From: Prevotella sp.
GTDB lineage: Bacteria > Bacteroidota > Bacteroidia > Bacteroidales > Bacteroidaceae
Assembly (NCBI GenBank): GCA_017548525.1
Contig: JAFYZV010000142.1
Location: 1-45,394, forward strand
Direction of reading: 5' to 3'
DNA: 45,394 nucleotides
Shown here: in pieces, positions 16,986-26,700 of the stretch
Layout of the letters: each line of letters begins with the position of its first letter
Position numbering within the stretch: position 1 is the stretch's first letter
Program-made: the position numbers and the translations under genes
Notes under the pieces: generated by a model
The model's input: only the letters and a program-made list of their open reading frames with translations
What the model was told of the DNA's origin: nothing
Databases searched by the model: none

Positions 16986-17779
16986 GTTATAAATCTCCTT
17001 ATCAATTCTATGGGAAGACCACGTCGACGGGCATAGTCTCTCAACTGGTCCTCACCTATCTTGCCCAACTCAAAATAGCGAGCTTCGGGATGTGCCAACA
17101 TCAACCCCGACACACTGGCATGAGGTCGCATCATGCCAGTCTCGGTCAAGGTAATGCCAATCTGCTTCATCCCAACCAAGTCGGAAAGGATAAAATTGAC
17201 ACTCGTATCGGGCAGAGAGGGATACCCCACGGCGGGGCGAATGCCCTGAAACGCCTCCCTGTGCAACTCCTCCATGGTGAGACGCTCATCGGGGGCATAG
17301 CCCCAATACTCCTTGCGTACCTCCTCGTGCATCCTCTCGGCGGTGGCTTCCGCCAAACGGTCGGCAAGGGTTTGTGCCATCATCTGCCGATACCCGTCAT
17401 TGCCCTTGTACTCATGCTCTATGCTGGCATCGACGGTAGTCGCAAACACACCCACTCGATCCTTCATGCCTGATGACAGAGGGCGGACGAAATCTGCCAA
17501 GCACAGGCAAGGCACCCTCTTCTTCCTTGGCGTTTGTTGCCGCAGCATGGGTATGCGAGTCCCTCCCACAATGATGTCATCGCCATCGCTGTTGGCTTCC
17601 ATAATGTCAAAGATGGCATACGTACGATGATGCCCTTCCATATCTTGTAGCAGGACTTGCGCCTCTGCCTTCAATTGTCGTTTCTCCGCCTCGGGTTTGC
17701 CCGTGAGTCCCCAGGCGTGGTAGAAATAGTCCCAATTGATGTATGGGACAACTTCACCTATTTTATATATAAGTTTCAT
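16982..17779 (-). CDS. Stand-alone vitamin B12-dependent methionine synthase activation domain protein
   Basis: A 265-residue protein matching the C-terminal AdoMet-binding reactivation domain of cobalamin-dependent methionine synthase. It contains VPCLCLADFV near 89-98, EEVRKEYWGY near 152, and the AdoMet-binding stretch GIRPAVGYPSLPD near 179-191. In E. coli MetH this domain is fused behind the cobalamin domain. Here it is a separate gene with nothing resembling the catalytic domains beside it. It presumably remethylates inactive cob(II)alamin on a MetH encoded elsewhere. Its start overlaps the dihydroorotase stop by four bases, and its stop overlaps the next ATG. Confidence 0.88.
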   Translation of the reverse strand: MKLIYKIGEVVPYINWDYFYHAWGLTGKPEAEKRQLKAEAQVLLQDMEGHHRTYAIFDIMEANSDGDDIIVGGTRIPMLRQQTPRKKRVPCLCLADFVRPLSSGMKDRVGVFATTVDASIEHEYKGNDGYRQMMAQTLADRLAEATAERMHEEVRKEYWGYAPDERLTMEELHREAFQGIRPAVGYPSLPDTSVNFILSDLVGMKQIGITLTETGMMRPHASVSGLMLAHPEARYFELGKIGEDQLRDYARRRGLPIELIRRFIT

Positions 17780-19113
17780 CTAAAGGCGATTTCCTCTCCC
17801 CTGTACCCATCGTCAAACACACCATCACAATAGACGACATGCCCATTGCAGATGGTATGTGTCACTTTCCAGTTGAACGTGTGTCCCAAAAGCGGACTCC
17901 ATCGGCACTTGCTCTGGATGATGCCTTCCGTCACCGTCCATGGACTATTTGGCTTAACAATGGTGATGTCTGCCTTAACGCCCTCTCGGATGAATCCCCT
18001 GTCCCGAACTTCAAAGAGTCGAGCAGGATTGTGTGCCATCAGTTCTACCAATCGCTCAATGGTCAACACCCTCTCGTCCACCAATCCCAACATAGCGGGC
18101 AGGGAGAACTGTATCATGGGCATTCCCGATGCCGCCTTGGCACATCCCCCCAATTTCTGTGAAAGCAGATGAGGAGCATGGTCTGTGGCGACGGTGGCTA
18201 TCTTCCCTTGGGTCAATGCCTGGCGGAGCATATCCCTATCATGCTCCGACTTCACGGCAGGGTTGCATTTAATTAGCCCACCCTTTGTCTGATAATCCTT
18301 CTCGGAAAAAAGCAAATGAGCAATGACTGCCTCCGCCGTTATCTGGGAATCGACGCTGCCATCCAACATGTCAACTTCTTTGGCGGTAGAGACATGGGCA
18401 ATATGCAATCGGGTACCATGCTCACATGCCAATTTAAGAGCCAATGATGAAGACTTGACACAAGCCTCTTCCGACCGTATCGCAGGATGAAGCCGTATAT
18501 CGGGGTCGTCGCCATATCTCTCCCTCATCGCTTGCATATTGCTGTCGATGGTGGAGGTGTCCTCACAATGAACCATTAATGGCAACTCCACGTTCTTTGC
18601 CGCCCCGAAGACCGATGCCAATGATTCTCGCCCTCCAACCTGCATGCTGCCCGTACTGGCACCCATGAACAACTTAATGCCAGGAAGGCGATGCCTGTCA
18701 AGGCGTTGGAAATCATCATGGTTATCACCCGTTGCCCCGAAAAAGAAGCTATAGTTGACATGACTATGCCGCTTTCCTAACTCCTGTTTCTCTTCCCATG
18801 CGGCAAGCGTGGTGGTTTGCGGGATGGTATTGGGCATGTCGAAATATGATGTCACACCCCCGTAGGCGGCAGCGCGGCTCTCACTCTCGATATCAGCCTT
18901 GTCAGTCAATCCTGGCTGGCGGAAATGCACATGGCTGTCAATGATGCCTGGTAAGACAAAATACCCCCTTGCATCCATCTCCATATCGTAGATGCCAAGG
19001 GGTTGACTCGAACCTTCCATGACGGAAACAATCCTATCTGCCTTTATCAAGACAGACCCCTCAAAACATCTTCCCTCATTGACTATAATTCCACCACGGA
19101 TTAACGTTCTCAT
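17776..19113 (-). CDS. pyrC: Dihydroorotase
   Basis: A 445-residue amidohydrolase of the class I dihydroorotase type, which closes carbamoyl-aspartate to dihydroorotate in pyrimidine synthesis. Metal ligands are in DSHVHFRQPG (His61, His63). The likely carbamylated Lys147 is in GIKLFMGASTG, further histidines are in MVHCED (near 182) and LHIAHVST (near 237-241), and the catalytic Asp311 is in DHAPH. All residues expected for an active enzyme are present. It starts 11 bases after a lipoprotein gene and overlaps the next gene by four bases. Confidence 0.95.
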   Translation of the reverse strand: MRTLIRGGIIVNEGRCFEGSVLIKADRIVSVMEGSSQPLGIYDMEMDARGYFVLPGIIDSHVHFRQPGLTDKADIESESRAAAYGGVTSYFDMPNTIPQTTTLAAWEEKQELGKRHSHVNYSFFFGATGDNHDDFQRLDRHRLPGIKLFMGASTGSMQVGGRESLASVFGAAKNVELPLMVHCEDTSTIDSNMQAMRERYGDDPDIRLHPAIRSEEACVKSSSLALKLACEHGTRLHIAHVSTAKEVDMLDGSVDSQITAEAVIAHLLFSEKDYQTKGGLIKCNPAVKSEHDRDMLRQALTQGKIATVATDHAPHLLSQKLGGCAKAASGMPMIQFSLPAMLGLVDERVLTIERLVELMAHNPARLFEVRDRGFIREGVKADITIVKPNSPWTVTEGIIQSKCRWSPLLGHTFNWKVTHTICNGHVVYCDGVFDDGYRGEEIAFR

Positions 19114-19124
19114 TATTTGTTGTT

Positions 19125-19916
19125 TTACTTGTTTCCCACAGGTGCCGCCAATTCATTGGGTGTGGGGGCAGGTGCTGTGGGCGGGGGTGTGGTGATGGGT
19201 TGTGTCGTCTGCGGCACATCCTTCATGCCATTCATGATGGCTTGGTTCTCCTGTGCCTTCTGGTAATAATCTTTCACGTATGGGTCGTTCTTGAACTTGT
19301 CTGTCGCCTTGCTCATGATGTCCTCTATCCACGGGGTCAACTCTGGATAACGATACCCCGCTGTCACCATGAAGAACACCCCAGGACCCAATACATTATC
19401 GAAGTTTTCCGTGACAAAGGATGTCACCAGATGATCCTCCTCCTCGGAGATTTGCGCCGCCTCCGCATTGAGCTTGGCGTTCACCATCCGCATGTCCTCG
19501 CCCTCCATGATGGCTTGGTCGTGCTTGTGTACAAGTTCTGCCTGTCGTGCTTTCAGTTGGTTATATTGGTTGAAGAACTTGAAAAGCTCGTCATTGAGCG
19601 GTGTGCCACTGGCTGTCTGCTGGGTAATATCGAGCTTGATGGTGATATTGCCCTTCTCCAACACCACGGGCAGGATATTCTCATTGTCCATGAAGATGTT
19701 TGCCATGCAGGCGGTGTCCACCGTGCCAGAGAAATGAAATTGCCCATGCACCACCTCGCACGAGTCCACATTCTTAAAGTCATTGTTCCTCAATACCTTC
19801 AGATAGAGACTGTTTCCATCAAGCCCCGAGAGGTTTGACGTACCCTGGATGTTATAGGTACCCATGCAAGAAGTGAATGTGAGCAGCGAGAGGAATGCGT
19901 AAAAAATCTTGTTCAT
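19125..19916 (-). CDS. DUF4369-type lipoprotein
   Basis: A 263-residue protein with the lipobox FTSC ending at Cys17. Residues about 20-110 form the small beta domain commonly called DUF4369 in Bacteroidales, with GTSNLSGLDGNSLYLKVL and FHFSGTVDTACMANIFM. A helical part (about 120-165) with Glu/Gln-rich sequence follows, and the C-terminus is a Pro/Thr-rich tail of about 30 residues. Full-length relatives often continue into a thioredoxin-like domain; here that domain is absent. It is the first gene of the operon that runs through pyrC to mfd. Its function is unknown. Confidence 0.85.
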   Translation of the reverse strand: MNKIFYAFLSLLTFTSCMGTYNIQGTSNLSGLDGNSLYLKVLRNNDFKNVDSCEVVHGQFHFSGTVDTACMANIFMDNENILPVVLEKGNITIKLDITQQTASGTPLNDELFKFFNQYNQLKARQAELVHKHDQAIMEGEDMRMVNAKLNAEAAQISEEEDHLVTSFVTENFDNVLGPGVFFMVTAGYRYPELTPWIEDIMSKATDKFKNDPYVKDYYQKAQENQAIMNGMKDVPQTTQPITTPPPTAPAPTPNELAAPVGNK

Positions 19917-19956
19917 AAAAACTTCGTTTCTTCTTCCTTATATAGAATCTGAATGA

Positions 19957-19964
19957 CAAAGGTA
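19957..19964 (-). promoter_or_regulatory. -7 box at the head of the long operon
   Basis: Minus strand reads TACCTTTG 40 bases before the lipoprotein ATG. The -33 region is not a clear match. If used, it would drive the whole DUF4369-pyrC-metH domain-phosphoesterase-plsC-glycosyltransferase-mfd run. Confidence 0.45.
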
Positions 19965-20051
19965 CGATGTATTAGCGAAGTGGGAAAAAATTTTTATGCT
20001 ATTTAATTGATTTGGGTAGACTTTTAGTATTTATTCACGGTAGAAAGGCCG

Positions 20052-20471
20052 CTATTCCCTCTTTAACTCTGCCGAAATGCGGTGCGTGGTATACACTTCC
20101 AAGAAGACGGCAATGAGCAAAACAACCACCCATTTGTTGTACACATAGCTCATGTATTCGTAATACCCAGCATCGCCACGATACGCGAACAAGGGTAACA
20201 AAAAACGATATGCCGTGTCTGCCATCAGGATGCCCGAAAGGATAAAAAGGATACCCGCCAAATCCTGGATGCGCTTCAAACGACGCACTGTGAAACTCTC
20301 CCCCTCATACGTCTGCATCATCTGCACGACGGAGAACAGCGTCGCACCCGCTAAGAACACCCAGCACACTACTCGCTGCTGCCACAAGAACACAAAACAT
20401 CCCACGCCGATGACCATCAGCAGGCCACCGATGAGAAACAAGATGCTTAGACGCTTATTCTGAGGGCTCAT
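20052..20471 (-). CDS. Small four-helix membrane protein, unknown function
   Basis: A 139-residue hydrophobic protein with four predicted membrane segments (about 10-28, 32-48, 68-90, 110-130) and short charged loops. It begins MSPQNKRLSILFLIGG and overlaps the 3' end of the DivIC-like gene by 17 bases, so the two are co-expressed. No catalytic motif is seen and I cannot name the family. Confidence 0.8.
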   Translation of the reverse strand: MSPQNKRLSILFLIGGLLMVIGVGCFVFLWQQRVVCWVFLAGATLFSVVQMMQTYEGESFTVRRLKRIQDLAGILFILSGILMADTAYRFLLPLFAYRGDAGYYEYMSYVYNKWVVVLLIAVFLEVYTTHRISAELKRE

Positions 20472-20796
20472 GGCTCTGTGGAGTGGCGGGGGTGATGTCG
20501 TCGCTCAAGACAAAGATATCCTCGTCGTCAGCTTTCATGAAATAACGCTCACGCGCAATCTTCTGAATCGCCTTGGGGTTGCGTTTCAGCTCGCGCAGCT
20601 GCCGCATGTCCGCCTCGTTGCGGTCATTGTATTTCTTGATTTCAGCCTTTAAGTCACTAATCTGCAATTCATACTGGATGCGCCGCATAAAACTGTTCTC
20701 ATCGACGAATCCCACGACAACGATGCCTATCACGATCACAATCAAATACTTATAGTGATCCAAGAAATTGATTAAGCCACGGTAATACTTCTTCAT
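20455..20796 (-). CDS. Septum formation initiator family protein (FtsB/DivIC-like)
   Basis: A 113-residue bitopic membrane protein: short cytoplasmic N-terminus, one membrane segment (about 15-35), then a heptad-like helical region with LKAEIKKYNDRNEADMRQL and the family motif near IARERYFMKADDEDIFV. FtsB/DivIC proteins bind FtsL and FtsQ in the divisome. The ATG at 20796 is preferred over one seven codons upstream because it gives the usual N-terminus before the membrane segment. A TAATTTTG box lies 18 bases upstream. The acidic C-terminal tail overlaps the start of the next membrane-protein gene. Confidence 0.88.
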   Translation of the reverse strand: MKKYYRGLINFLDHYKYLIVIVIGIVVVGFVDENSFMRRIQYELQISDLKAEIKKYNDRNEADMRQLRELKRNPKAIQKIARERYFMKADDEDIFVLSDDITPATPQSHEPSE

Positions 20797-20814
20797 ACTC
20801 GTTTGATTTGTCTG

Positions 20815-20822
20815 CAAAATTA
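20815..20822 (-). promoter_or_regulatory. -7 box for the DivIC-like gene
   Basis: Minus strand reads TAATTTTG 18 bases before the chosen ATG at 20796. The closeness to the upstream candidate start at 20817, which it overlaps, argues for the downstream start. No -33 match is seen. Confidence 0.4.
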
Positions 20823-20928
20823 TACAAAAAAATGAAGAATGAAGAACGAAGAATAAAGAATTATTACAAAATAATACGCAAAAAACTACAAATTATCACT
20901 TGTTATTACTTAGTTAACAAAAAAAATG

Positions 20929-20950
20929 TATATTTGCATACTATAAGTAT
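20929..20950 (+). promoter_or_regulatory. Orphan plus-strand -7 box followed by a short palindrome
   Basis: TATATTTG at 20929-20936 is followed at once by ATACT-ATA-AGTAT (20938-20950), a 5-bp-arm inverted repeat overlapping the expected start point. No plus-strand gene follows. The downstream region is the 3' flank and then the antisense side of the RelE/antitoxin pair. The -33 match is poor (TTG with a 26-base spacer). Confidence 0.3.
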
Positions 20951-21080
20951 ACAATCATGAACTCTTGACATGAATGATGATCATAACAATATAAATAGTC
21001 CCCCACACCCAACAAGATGCGAGGGAACATGTCGTGATCTGTCAAATGACACTAAAAGTCAAGAAGGATTATTTCAAGGA

Positions 21081-21416
21081 TTACTTCCTTTCCTTGCTAA
21101 CAAGCCACTTGATGTACTCGTCGGAAACGTTGTCTATTTCTTCCTTGTCATAGATGGTCAGCAGCGTGACATCAGCATTCTCGCTCACCAGCACGGTCAG
21201 CGTCAACACACGAGCACCACCGCTCTTTCCCTTGCCCTTCGAGCTGATGGCCATGCGAACCTTGCGAACACCACCGCCAAGGCTGTCGCCCTGAAAGGGA
21301 TTCTCCATGAGTTCCTTTTGGAATATTTCCAAATCATCTGTCAGCGAACGATATTTCTTTCTCAAACACTTAAACTGTCGTTTGAACTCATCATGAAGAG
21401 TAATCACCACATTCAT
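21081..21416 (-). CDS. RelE/ParE-type toxin of a toxin-antitoxin pair
   Basis: A 111-residue basic protein. Its fold pattern matches RelE-like toxins: an N-terminal strand (MNVVITL), a basic helical region (FKRQFKCLRKKY), then strands with VRKVRMAISSKGKGKSGGARVL near 50-70 and LLTIYDKEEIDNVSDEYIKWL near the C-terminus. The GKSGGAR segment is typical of the RelE branch found in Bacteroidetes. Relatives cleave mRNA on the ribosome or poison gyrase; the target here is not known. Its start overlaps the stop of the antitoxin gene by four bases. Confidence 0.82.
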   Translation of the reverse strand: MNVVITLHDEFKRQFKCLRKKYRSLTDDLEIFQKELMENPFQGDSLGGGVRKVRMAISSKGKGKSGGARVLTLTVLVSENADVTLLTIYDKEEIDNVSDEYIKWLVSKERK

Positions 21417-21667
21417 TGGGCTTCCTCCGCTCTAAGTTCTTGGATGAAGTCATCCAATGTCTGTAACTTGCGACCCTCGCGTTTGGCCTGTTTCACTTCG
21501 TTGAGCGCACGGTGCAGCGAATCCTTCACATACGCCTTTTGCTCGGCAGTCTTGGCATCGTCGGCGGTCGAATCAATGAGTTTGCCTGCCAGCCAATTAC
21601 GGTCTTTCTGCGAGAGTGACAATCCCTGTAGGTACGTCCAAAGATTGTTTAATGCAACTGTCGTCAT
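21413..21667 (-). CDS. Antitoxin partner of the RelE-like toxin
   Basis: An 84-residue, mostly helical and charged protein encoded directly upstream of the toxin gene with a four-base overlap, the classical antitoxin-toxin order. The ATG at 21667 is chosen because the promoter (TTTG, 19 bases, TACCTTAG at 21728-21698) overlaps the longer frame that would start at 21727. The C-terminal half (KQAKREGRKLQTLDDFIQEL) is the likely toxin-wrapping part. The N-terminal part does not show a recognisable DNA-binding motif to me. Confidence 0.75.
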   Translation of the reverse strand: MTTVALNNLWTYLQGLSLSQKDRNWLAGKLIDSTADDAKTAEQKAYVKDSLHRALNEVKQAKREGRKLQTLDDFIQELRAEEAQ

Positions 21668-21697
21668 AATCCTATCATGTTTGGGTTTCTGGCGGGC

Positions 21698-21728
21698 TAA
21701 GGTACAAATAATTTCCGAAACAACCAAA
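21698..21728 (-). promoter_or_regulatory. Promoter of the RelE-type toxin-antitoxin operon
   Basis: Minus strand TTTG (21728-21725), 19-base spacer, TACCTTAG (21705-21698; one mismatch to TAnnTTTG). It lies about 30 bases before the antitoxin ATG. Confidence 0.5.
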
Positions 21729-21748
21729 TATAATCAAATAAAAGCATC

Positions 21749-23724
21749 ATGAAACAATTTATTCACCTAAAGACAAAAGTCCTCACCACACTGCTGACGA
21801 TCGCGGCACTCGTGGCGGGGCAACAGGCATGGGCAACCAGCACCTTCACGGTAACAACCGTAAAAAATCCCGACGGAACATGTTTCATTATCAAGCGCAG
21901 CAGTAGCGGCACCACCGAGACGGTCTATTACCGCACCGTGAGCCTCTCCGCCCGGGCAAACAAGAACTTTAAAAACGTTTATGGCAAGCTGACCTTTTCC
22001 AACGACGAATTGAGCAAAAGCATCGATGTCGAAGAATACACCGTCCTTGGGAGAGGCGACTGGGCCTACCAATACCAGGAGGGCTCCACCCGCTCGTACC
22101 GCTTCGAGGTGCTCGACGAGACGGGGCGCACCCTCCTTGCCTCCAAGACCCAAGACATCACGTACCACGATAAGTATCAGGTCCATGGCAATTACATCAA
22201 CAAGGGTGTCCAAAACCTCGTCTATTTCAACAGTCAAGGCCAATTTGCCTCCTCCCTGCCAAGCGGCAAGTACTTTGACCTTACCACCAATGTAGGCTGT
22301 GTGGTCACGGACGAAGGCTATTCCAAGAACAACTCCCTATTGTTCGATATCGACACATTATTCATCTATAATGAAGTTTGTGGAACTCGTGACGAGTTAG
22401 GCAACAGTTACATACAACGCCTCGGCACCAAGATCTATGCCACCGTCTGTTTCACCCAGCGGGAGTATGACGACGGCTACCAGTACATCCAGATCCTCGC
22501 CGACAAAAAGAACACCTTCGACGGAGATGACCCGGATGGCAAGGTCAACGACCCAGAGAAATCACTCTACAAGGCTTGCTTTGAACTTTACAAAGGAAGC
22601 CCAGCCTATACAGACGAAGGCAAACAGTTCTTCCCCCACCGGTACGACTACGTCAACAGGGCAAAGGAAACAGAAGCCAATGTCAGCCACTCGTCGTTCT
22701 TCTTGAATGAAGGATACCTTTGGCAGCAGAAATTCAAGGAAGGATACCGTGCCGACAACTCAGGCTCACTCCTGCTTGACCACAGCACGAAGCAACTCAT
22801 CGTCCGCTTCGATGCCGCCGGTTCTGGTTCAGACAGATGGAGCCTCCAAGACTTCTTCGTGCGATTGGCCGTCAGCGACGAAATCGCCCCAGCCCTGCTC
22901 AGTAACGGCATGTACGTCACGACGGATGGCAGCCACTTCCGAAGCTCACCCCAAACCATTACCCTCTCTTTCGACGAGATTGTCAAGGTGACGGGCACAC
23001 CTACCATCACCACCACGTGGGGCACGTTCACCTACGAGGCGGGCGATGGCAGCAACATCCTCTCCTTCAACAGAAACAACGATGCCACACCAGGAACGGT
23101 TCTCAGCGTCACAGGTCTCAACGGCACCGTGACGGACTTGGCGGGAAACGACTTCATTTGGACGGGCACACTGGACATGGGTACTAAAGTAGGCTCCCTA
23201 AACAGCCTTGGCGACTATTTCGCCCAGAGCAGCAACGGCAACTACCTCATCCGCACGAAGGACGATCTCTATCTGCTCGCCCAACTGGTCAACGACGGAA
23301 CGAATGTGTCAGGCAAGACTTTCTGCCAGACCGCCAACATCACCTGCGACGACACCTATACCCCCATCGGAACGGATACTAACCCATTTATGGGCATCTA
23401 CGACGGCAACGACCACATCATCAGCGGCATCACCATCAACGCACCGAGCAGCAACCGCTTGGGTATATTTGGAGTGATATCTGGAACCAGCTCTCCCACG
23501 CAAAAATCATGAGAATCCTCCTTCGCAACAGCAGCATTACGGGGAATAGCTCAGTCGAAGGCATTGTAGGCAAAGTTGAACGCTATAGTGATATAGAGAA
23601 CTGCTACGTGGAAAACACAGTCTGTCTCATGGATGGGAGTGATAATGCAGCCTTTTTTGGTGGAATTGCCGGTATCGCCAGAGGAGTTAACAGGACAAAT
23701 AGATTTATGGGTACAAATGTATGA
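21749..23724 (+). pseudogene. Frameshifted and truncated GLUG-repeat surface protein
   Basis: The first frame (21749-23512, 587 residues) encodes a signal peptide ending near AWATST. A beta-rich region follows, then a bacterial Ig-like segment near 385-475 (ITLSFDEIVKVTGTPTITTT..., VTDLAGNDF), then the start of a GLUG-type region (YDGNDHIISGITI, LGIFGVISGTSS). It then stops. The next frame (one base back) continues the same kind of sequence from about 23494: HAKIMRILLRNSSITGNSSV and FFGGIAGIA, both typical GLUG-repeat sequence. A single lost base near 23485-23500 would explain this. Even with the frame restored, the protein ends at 23724 after one or two repeats, while relatives have many more, so the 3' part also seems deleted. 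Confidence 0.72.
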
Positions 23725-23736
23725 TAAATAATTGAC

Positions 23737-23771
23737 ATCGCCCTGCGTCTCGAAAAGAAACGCAGGGCGAT
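23737..23771. terminator. Hairpin between convergent genes
   Basis: ATCGCCCTGCGT (23737-23748) pairs perfectly with ACGCAGGGCGAT (23760-23771), 12 bp with an 11-base loop. It lies between the pseudogene and the convergent 1565-residue protein gene and probably ends transcription from both sides. Confidence 0.7.
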
Positions 23772-23792
23772 TGAATGAAAGCTTAATCCTTA

Positions 23793-26700
23793 TTATAAAT
23801 CAAGGATCATATTCACCAACGTGGCAACATCGGTAATGTTTATCAAGCAGTCGCCATTCACGTCAGCCCTCCTGAACTCATAGTCGGTATCGTTACCGAG
23901 GATGATGTTCACCAACTTGATGACATCGGTAACGTTTACCATGCCGTCGTTGTTCACGTCGGGGTTATTGTTGTAGGCGTTATACTCATCCTCTGTCCAC
24001 AATTCCCAAACGGCGTAAGCCCAGTCCTGGAAATTGTCTCCGATAAGCCCATTGCTTGCCACACGGTTCTGGTCGGTATCAGTATTGCTGATATAGAGGT
24101 AGTCGCCAGGCCAAGCACCAGCGGGCGATGGGTTGCGGCGCAACTGATAGCCAGATAATTGTCCCTCACTATACGGAATACATTCCCAGACATATCCCGT
24201 AGCATCGTCTGTTTTCGACCAGTAGAAACCACCGAGATAGGTATTGGTGTCGTTGAACTTAATACTTCCACCGTTCTCGCTTACCGTCCACGTGATGGTG
24301 GAGCCTGCACAGGTGACAAAGGCATCGTTGGTACCTTCGGTGAGTCCAAGGAAGCTATCTGTCACCTTGTTATAGAGATAATACGTTCCCGTGAAGAAGT
24401 GCGGCGTGTTGAAGGTGACGCTATAAGCCTCGTTGCTCACCTGTCCTGCGTAGCCGACAACGCCAGCGGGGAACTGTAGGATGTAGGTGGCATCTGCATC
24501 GAGCTTGACACCATCGAAACTGACGGAGGCCGTCTTGTCTGAGAAGTAAATGATATATTCGCCCACCTTCGTCTGCCCCTTGTACAAGGAAGCCTTGGCA
24601 GAGTTGTCCAACTTGGCAAATACGGCACCTTCCACACTACTGTTGGCTTCGGTGAAGGTGAGTGTCCATGTCGTGAGTTCTTGCGTACCCGTGTAGGTTC
24701 CTTCCTGGATATTTGAAGTTGGCTCACCAACGTTGTAGCCGGGAATGGAGAGTCCGAGGTATTCAATGCGGGCATCGTCAAAGGCAATCCAGTCCTTCGT
24801 GATGTTTTCCGCCTTGGCACCCACTTGCAATACGCCATCTGTCACTTGCACGATGACCGAGGTGCGTCGCCCGTCATTGTCGCTGCCAACGAGACTTTGT
24901 TCGTCGTTGGCATAGAGATAGAATGTGCCCGTCTCGTCAGCTCGACGAGTGCCGATAGCCGAGAAGCGATAGTAGCCATCTGGCAAGCCCTGTACCTTCT
25001 GGTAAATCTCGGCATTGCCAACACCGTTGGGATCCCAACGTTCAATGAAACGGCTGCCGACCTTGCCCACCAGCGCATTGTTGTCTGGGAAGCCCCAATC
25101 GTTGCCCACATGTGTCCAGCCAATCGACGCACGGCGCTCTCCACCTGGATTCTCCAGTACGTAAGTGATGTCGAGTGGATTCTCAAAGGTGGCATTTGGC
25201 ACACCTGCGTCAAATCGACTCACATAGTCGCCGCGCAAAATGGAGAAGACATCGAAATGGCCGATATTATTTTCTGTCTTGTTCAGTGCCGTCTCAGCAT
25301 CATCGGTAAACACACCTTCCCACGGTCCAAGGTAACCATATTGGGGATAAACACCACTCTGGATGGTCCAGTAGCCATTGGGCAGGTATGCAAACGATGT
25401 GCGTCCCCAGCCTGGGTCGCCAGCACCATTGTCGCTGCAACGATAGTTCCATGCTGCATTATATTCAGTCTGGAGCATGACATCCGGATAAGTGGCATTA
25501 GCAAGGATCTGGTATTCCGTGCCATTCACGGTATAGGAATCGATGGTCCATAGCGGCTCCTTGCTCGTTCTGGGGTTGACATCCATATCGTACCACATCG
25601 ACTTGCTGCCGCCTTGGTGGTTCGGGTCCTTCAATACCATGGTGAGATCCTGGTCATGGTCGTAGAGGAGGAAGAAGTAGGGGCTATAGTCGTTTGGCAG
25701 TGCCGTAACTCGGTTGAAGCCCTCAGTGATGAGTTGATCTTTCAAGGATGTGACCACCCCGTCGGAACCTAAATAGTACAGCTTGAAGTTGTCTGCCATG
25801 GTCCAGTAGTATGTGTTAGACACCGTGCCACGCAAGCCGAAACGCAAGTCACCGGCTGGGAACTCGCCCTGCATGACATTGTGGTATAGGTTGCGTGTCA
25901 TATAGGTGCTACCTGACTCCATCGTGTTGGGAATGTAGGTGTTGCCCGAAGTTGTGAACTCGCCATTGCTGATGCTTGTCGTCTGCTGTCCTTCCACAAT
26001 ATGTTTAATCTTCTGCGATGTGCTGTTGATGTACATCACGGCATTCACATTGTTCGTGCCACCCGTGTATGCCGTATAGACCGCGCTCGGCTCGCCAGGA
26101 CGCTGGAAGGCATCCACCGTGTACTGATACTTACCAGCTGGCATGTTTGGCAAGATCTGGTAGAGGTCGAATGTCTTTTCATAGAACTCCACGGCACCGT
26201 AGCTGCGTGTCGGTTCAAGCGACCAGCCATTTGCGCTTTCCGTAAAGTCGGGATTGTCGATGAGGAAGGTCAGGTCATAGTAGCCATTATTGGAAGGCAT
26301 GGTATTGTTGAGGAAGGTGAGTCCTGCCGCCTTAATGTCCTCAATGTATTGCAATACCTGATCCATCGTCACCGTACCGCTAATAGCCGAATTGATGGTG
26401 CTTATGGTATTGGTGAGTGCCGTCGTGGCTCCACTGGTCTTGTCGGTGTGCGACACGTTCTTGGCAGCAGTATAGCCATTCAGATAGCGGCGCAATTGGT
26501 CGAGTTGAATCTCCACGGCACCGTTTTCAAAGGCTTCGACATCGGAACCTTCTGCAAGAATCACCCAGCGTTGCGTGGTGGCATCATCCCAAATGCTGAA
26601 ACCCGTTGAGCCAACGACACCATCTGTCTTGGCTTCCATGGATTGTCCGCTACCGTAGTCGAGGAAGTAATAACCTTGATAGGTCTTCGATCCCACCTTC

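Noticed and set aside
20970..21752. 260-codon plus-strand frame antisense to the RelE module
   Set aside because: It is the shadow of two convincing minus-strand genes with a normal toxin-antitoxin arrangement; its translation lacks domain-like features.
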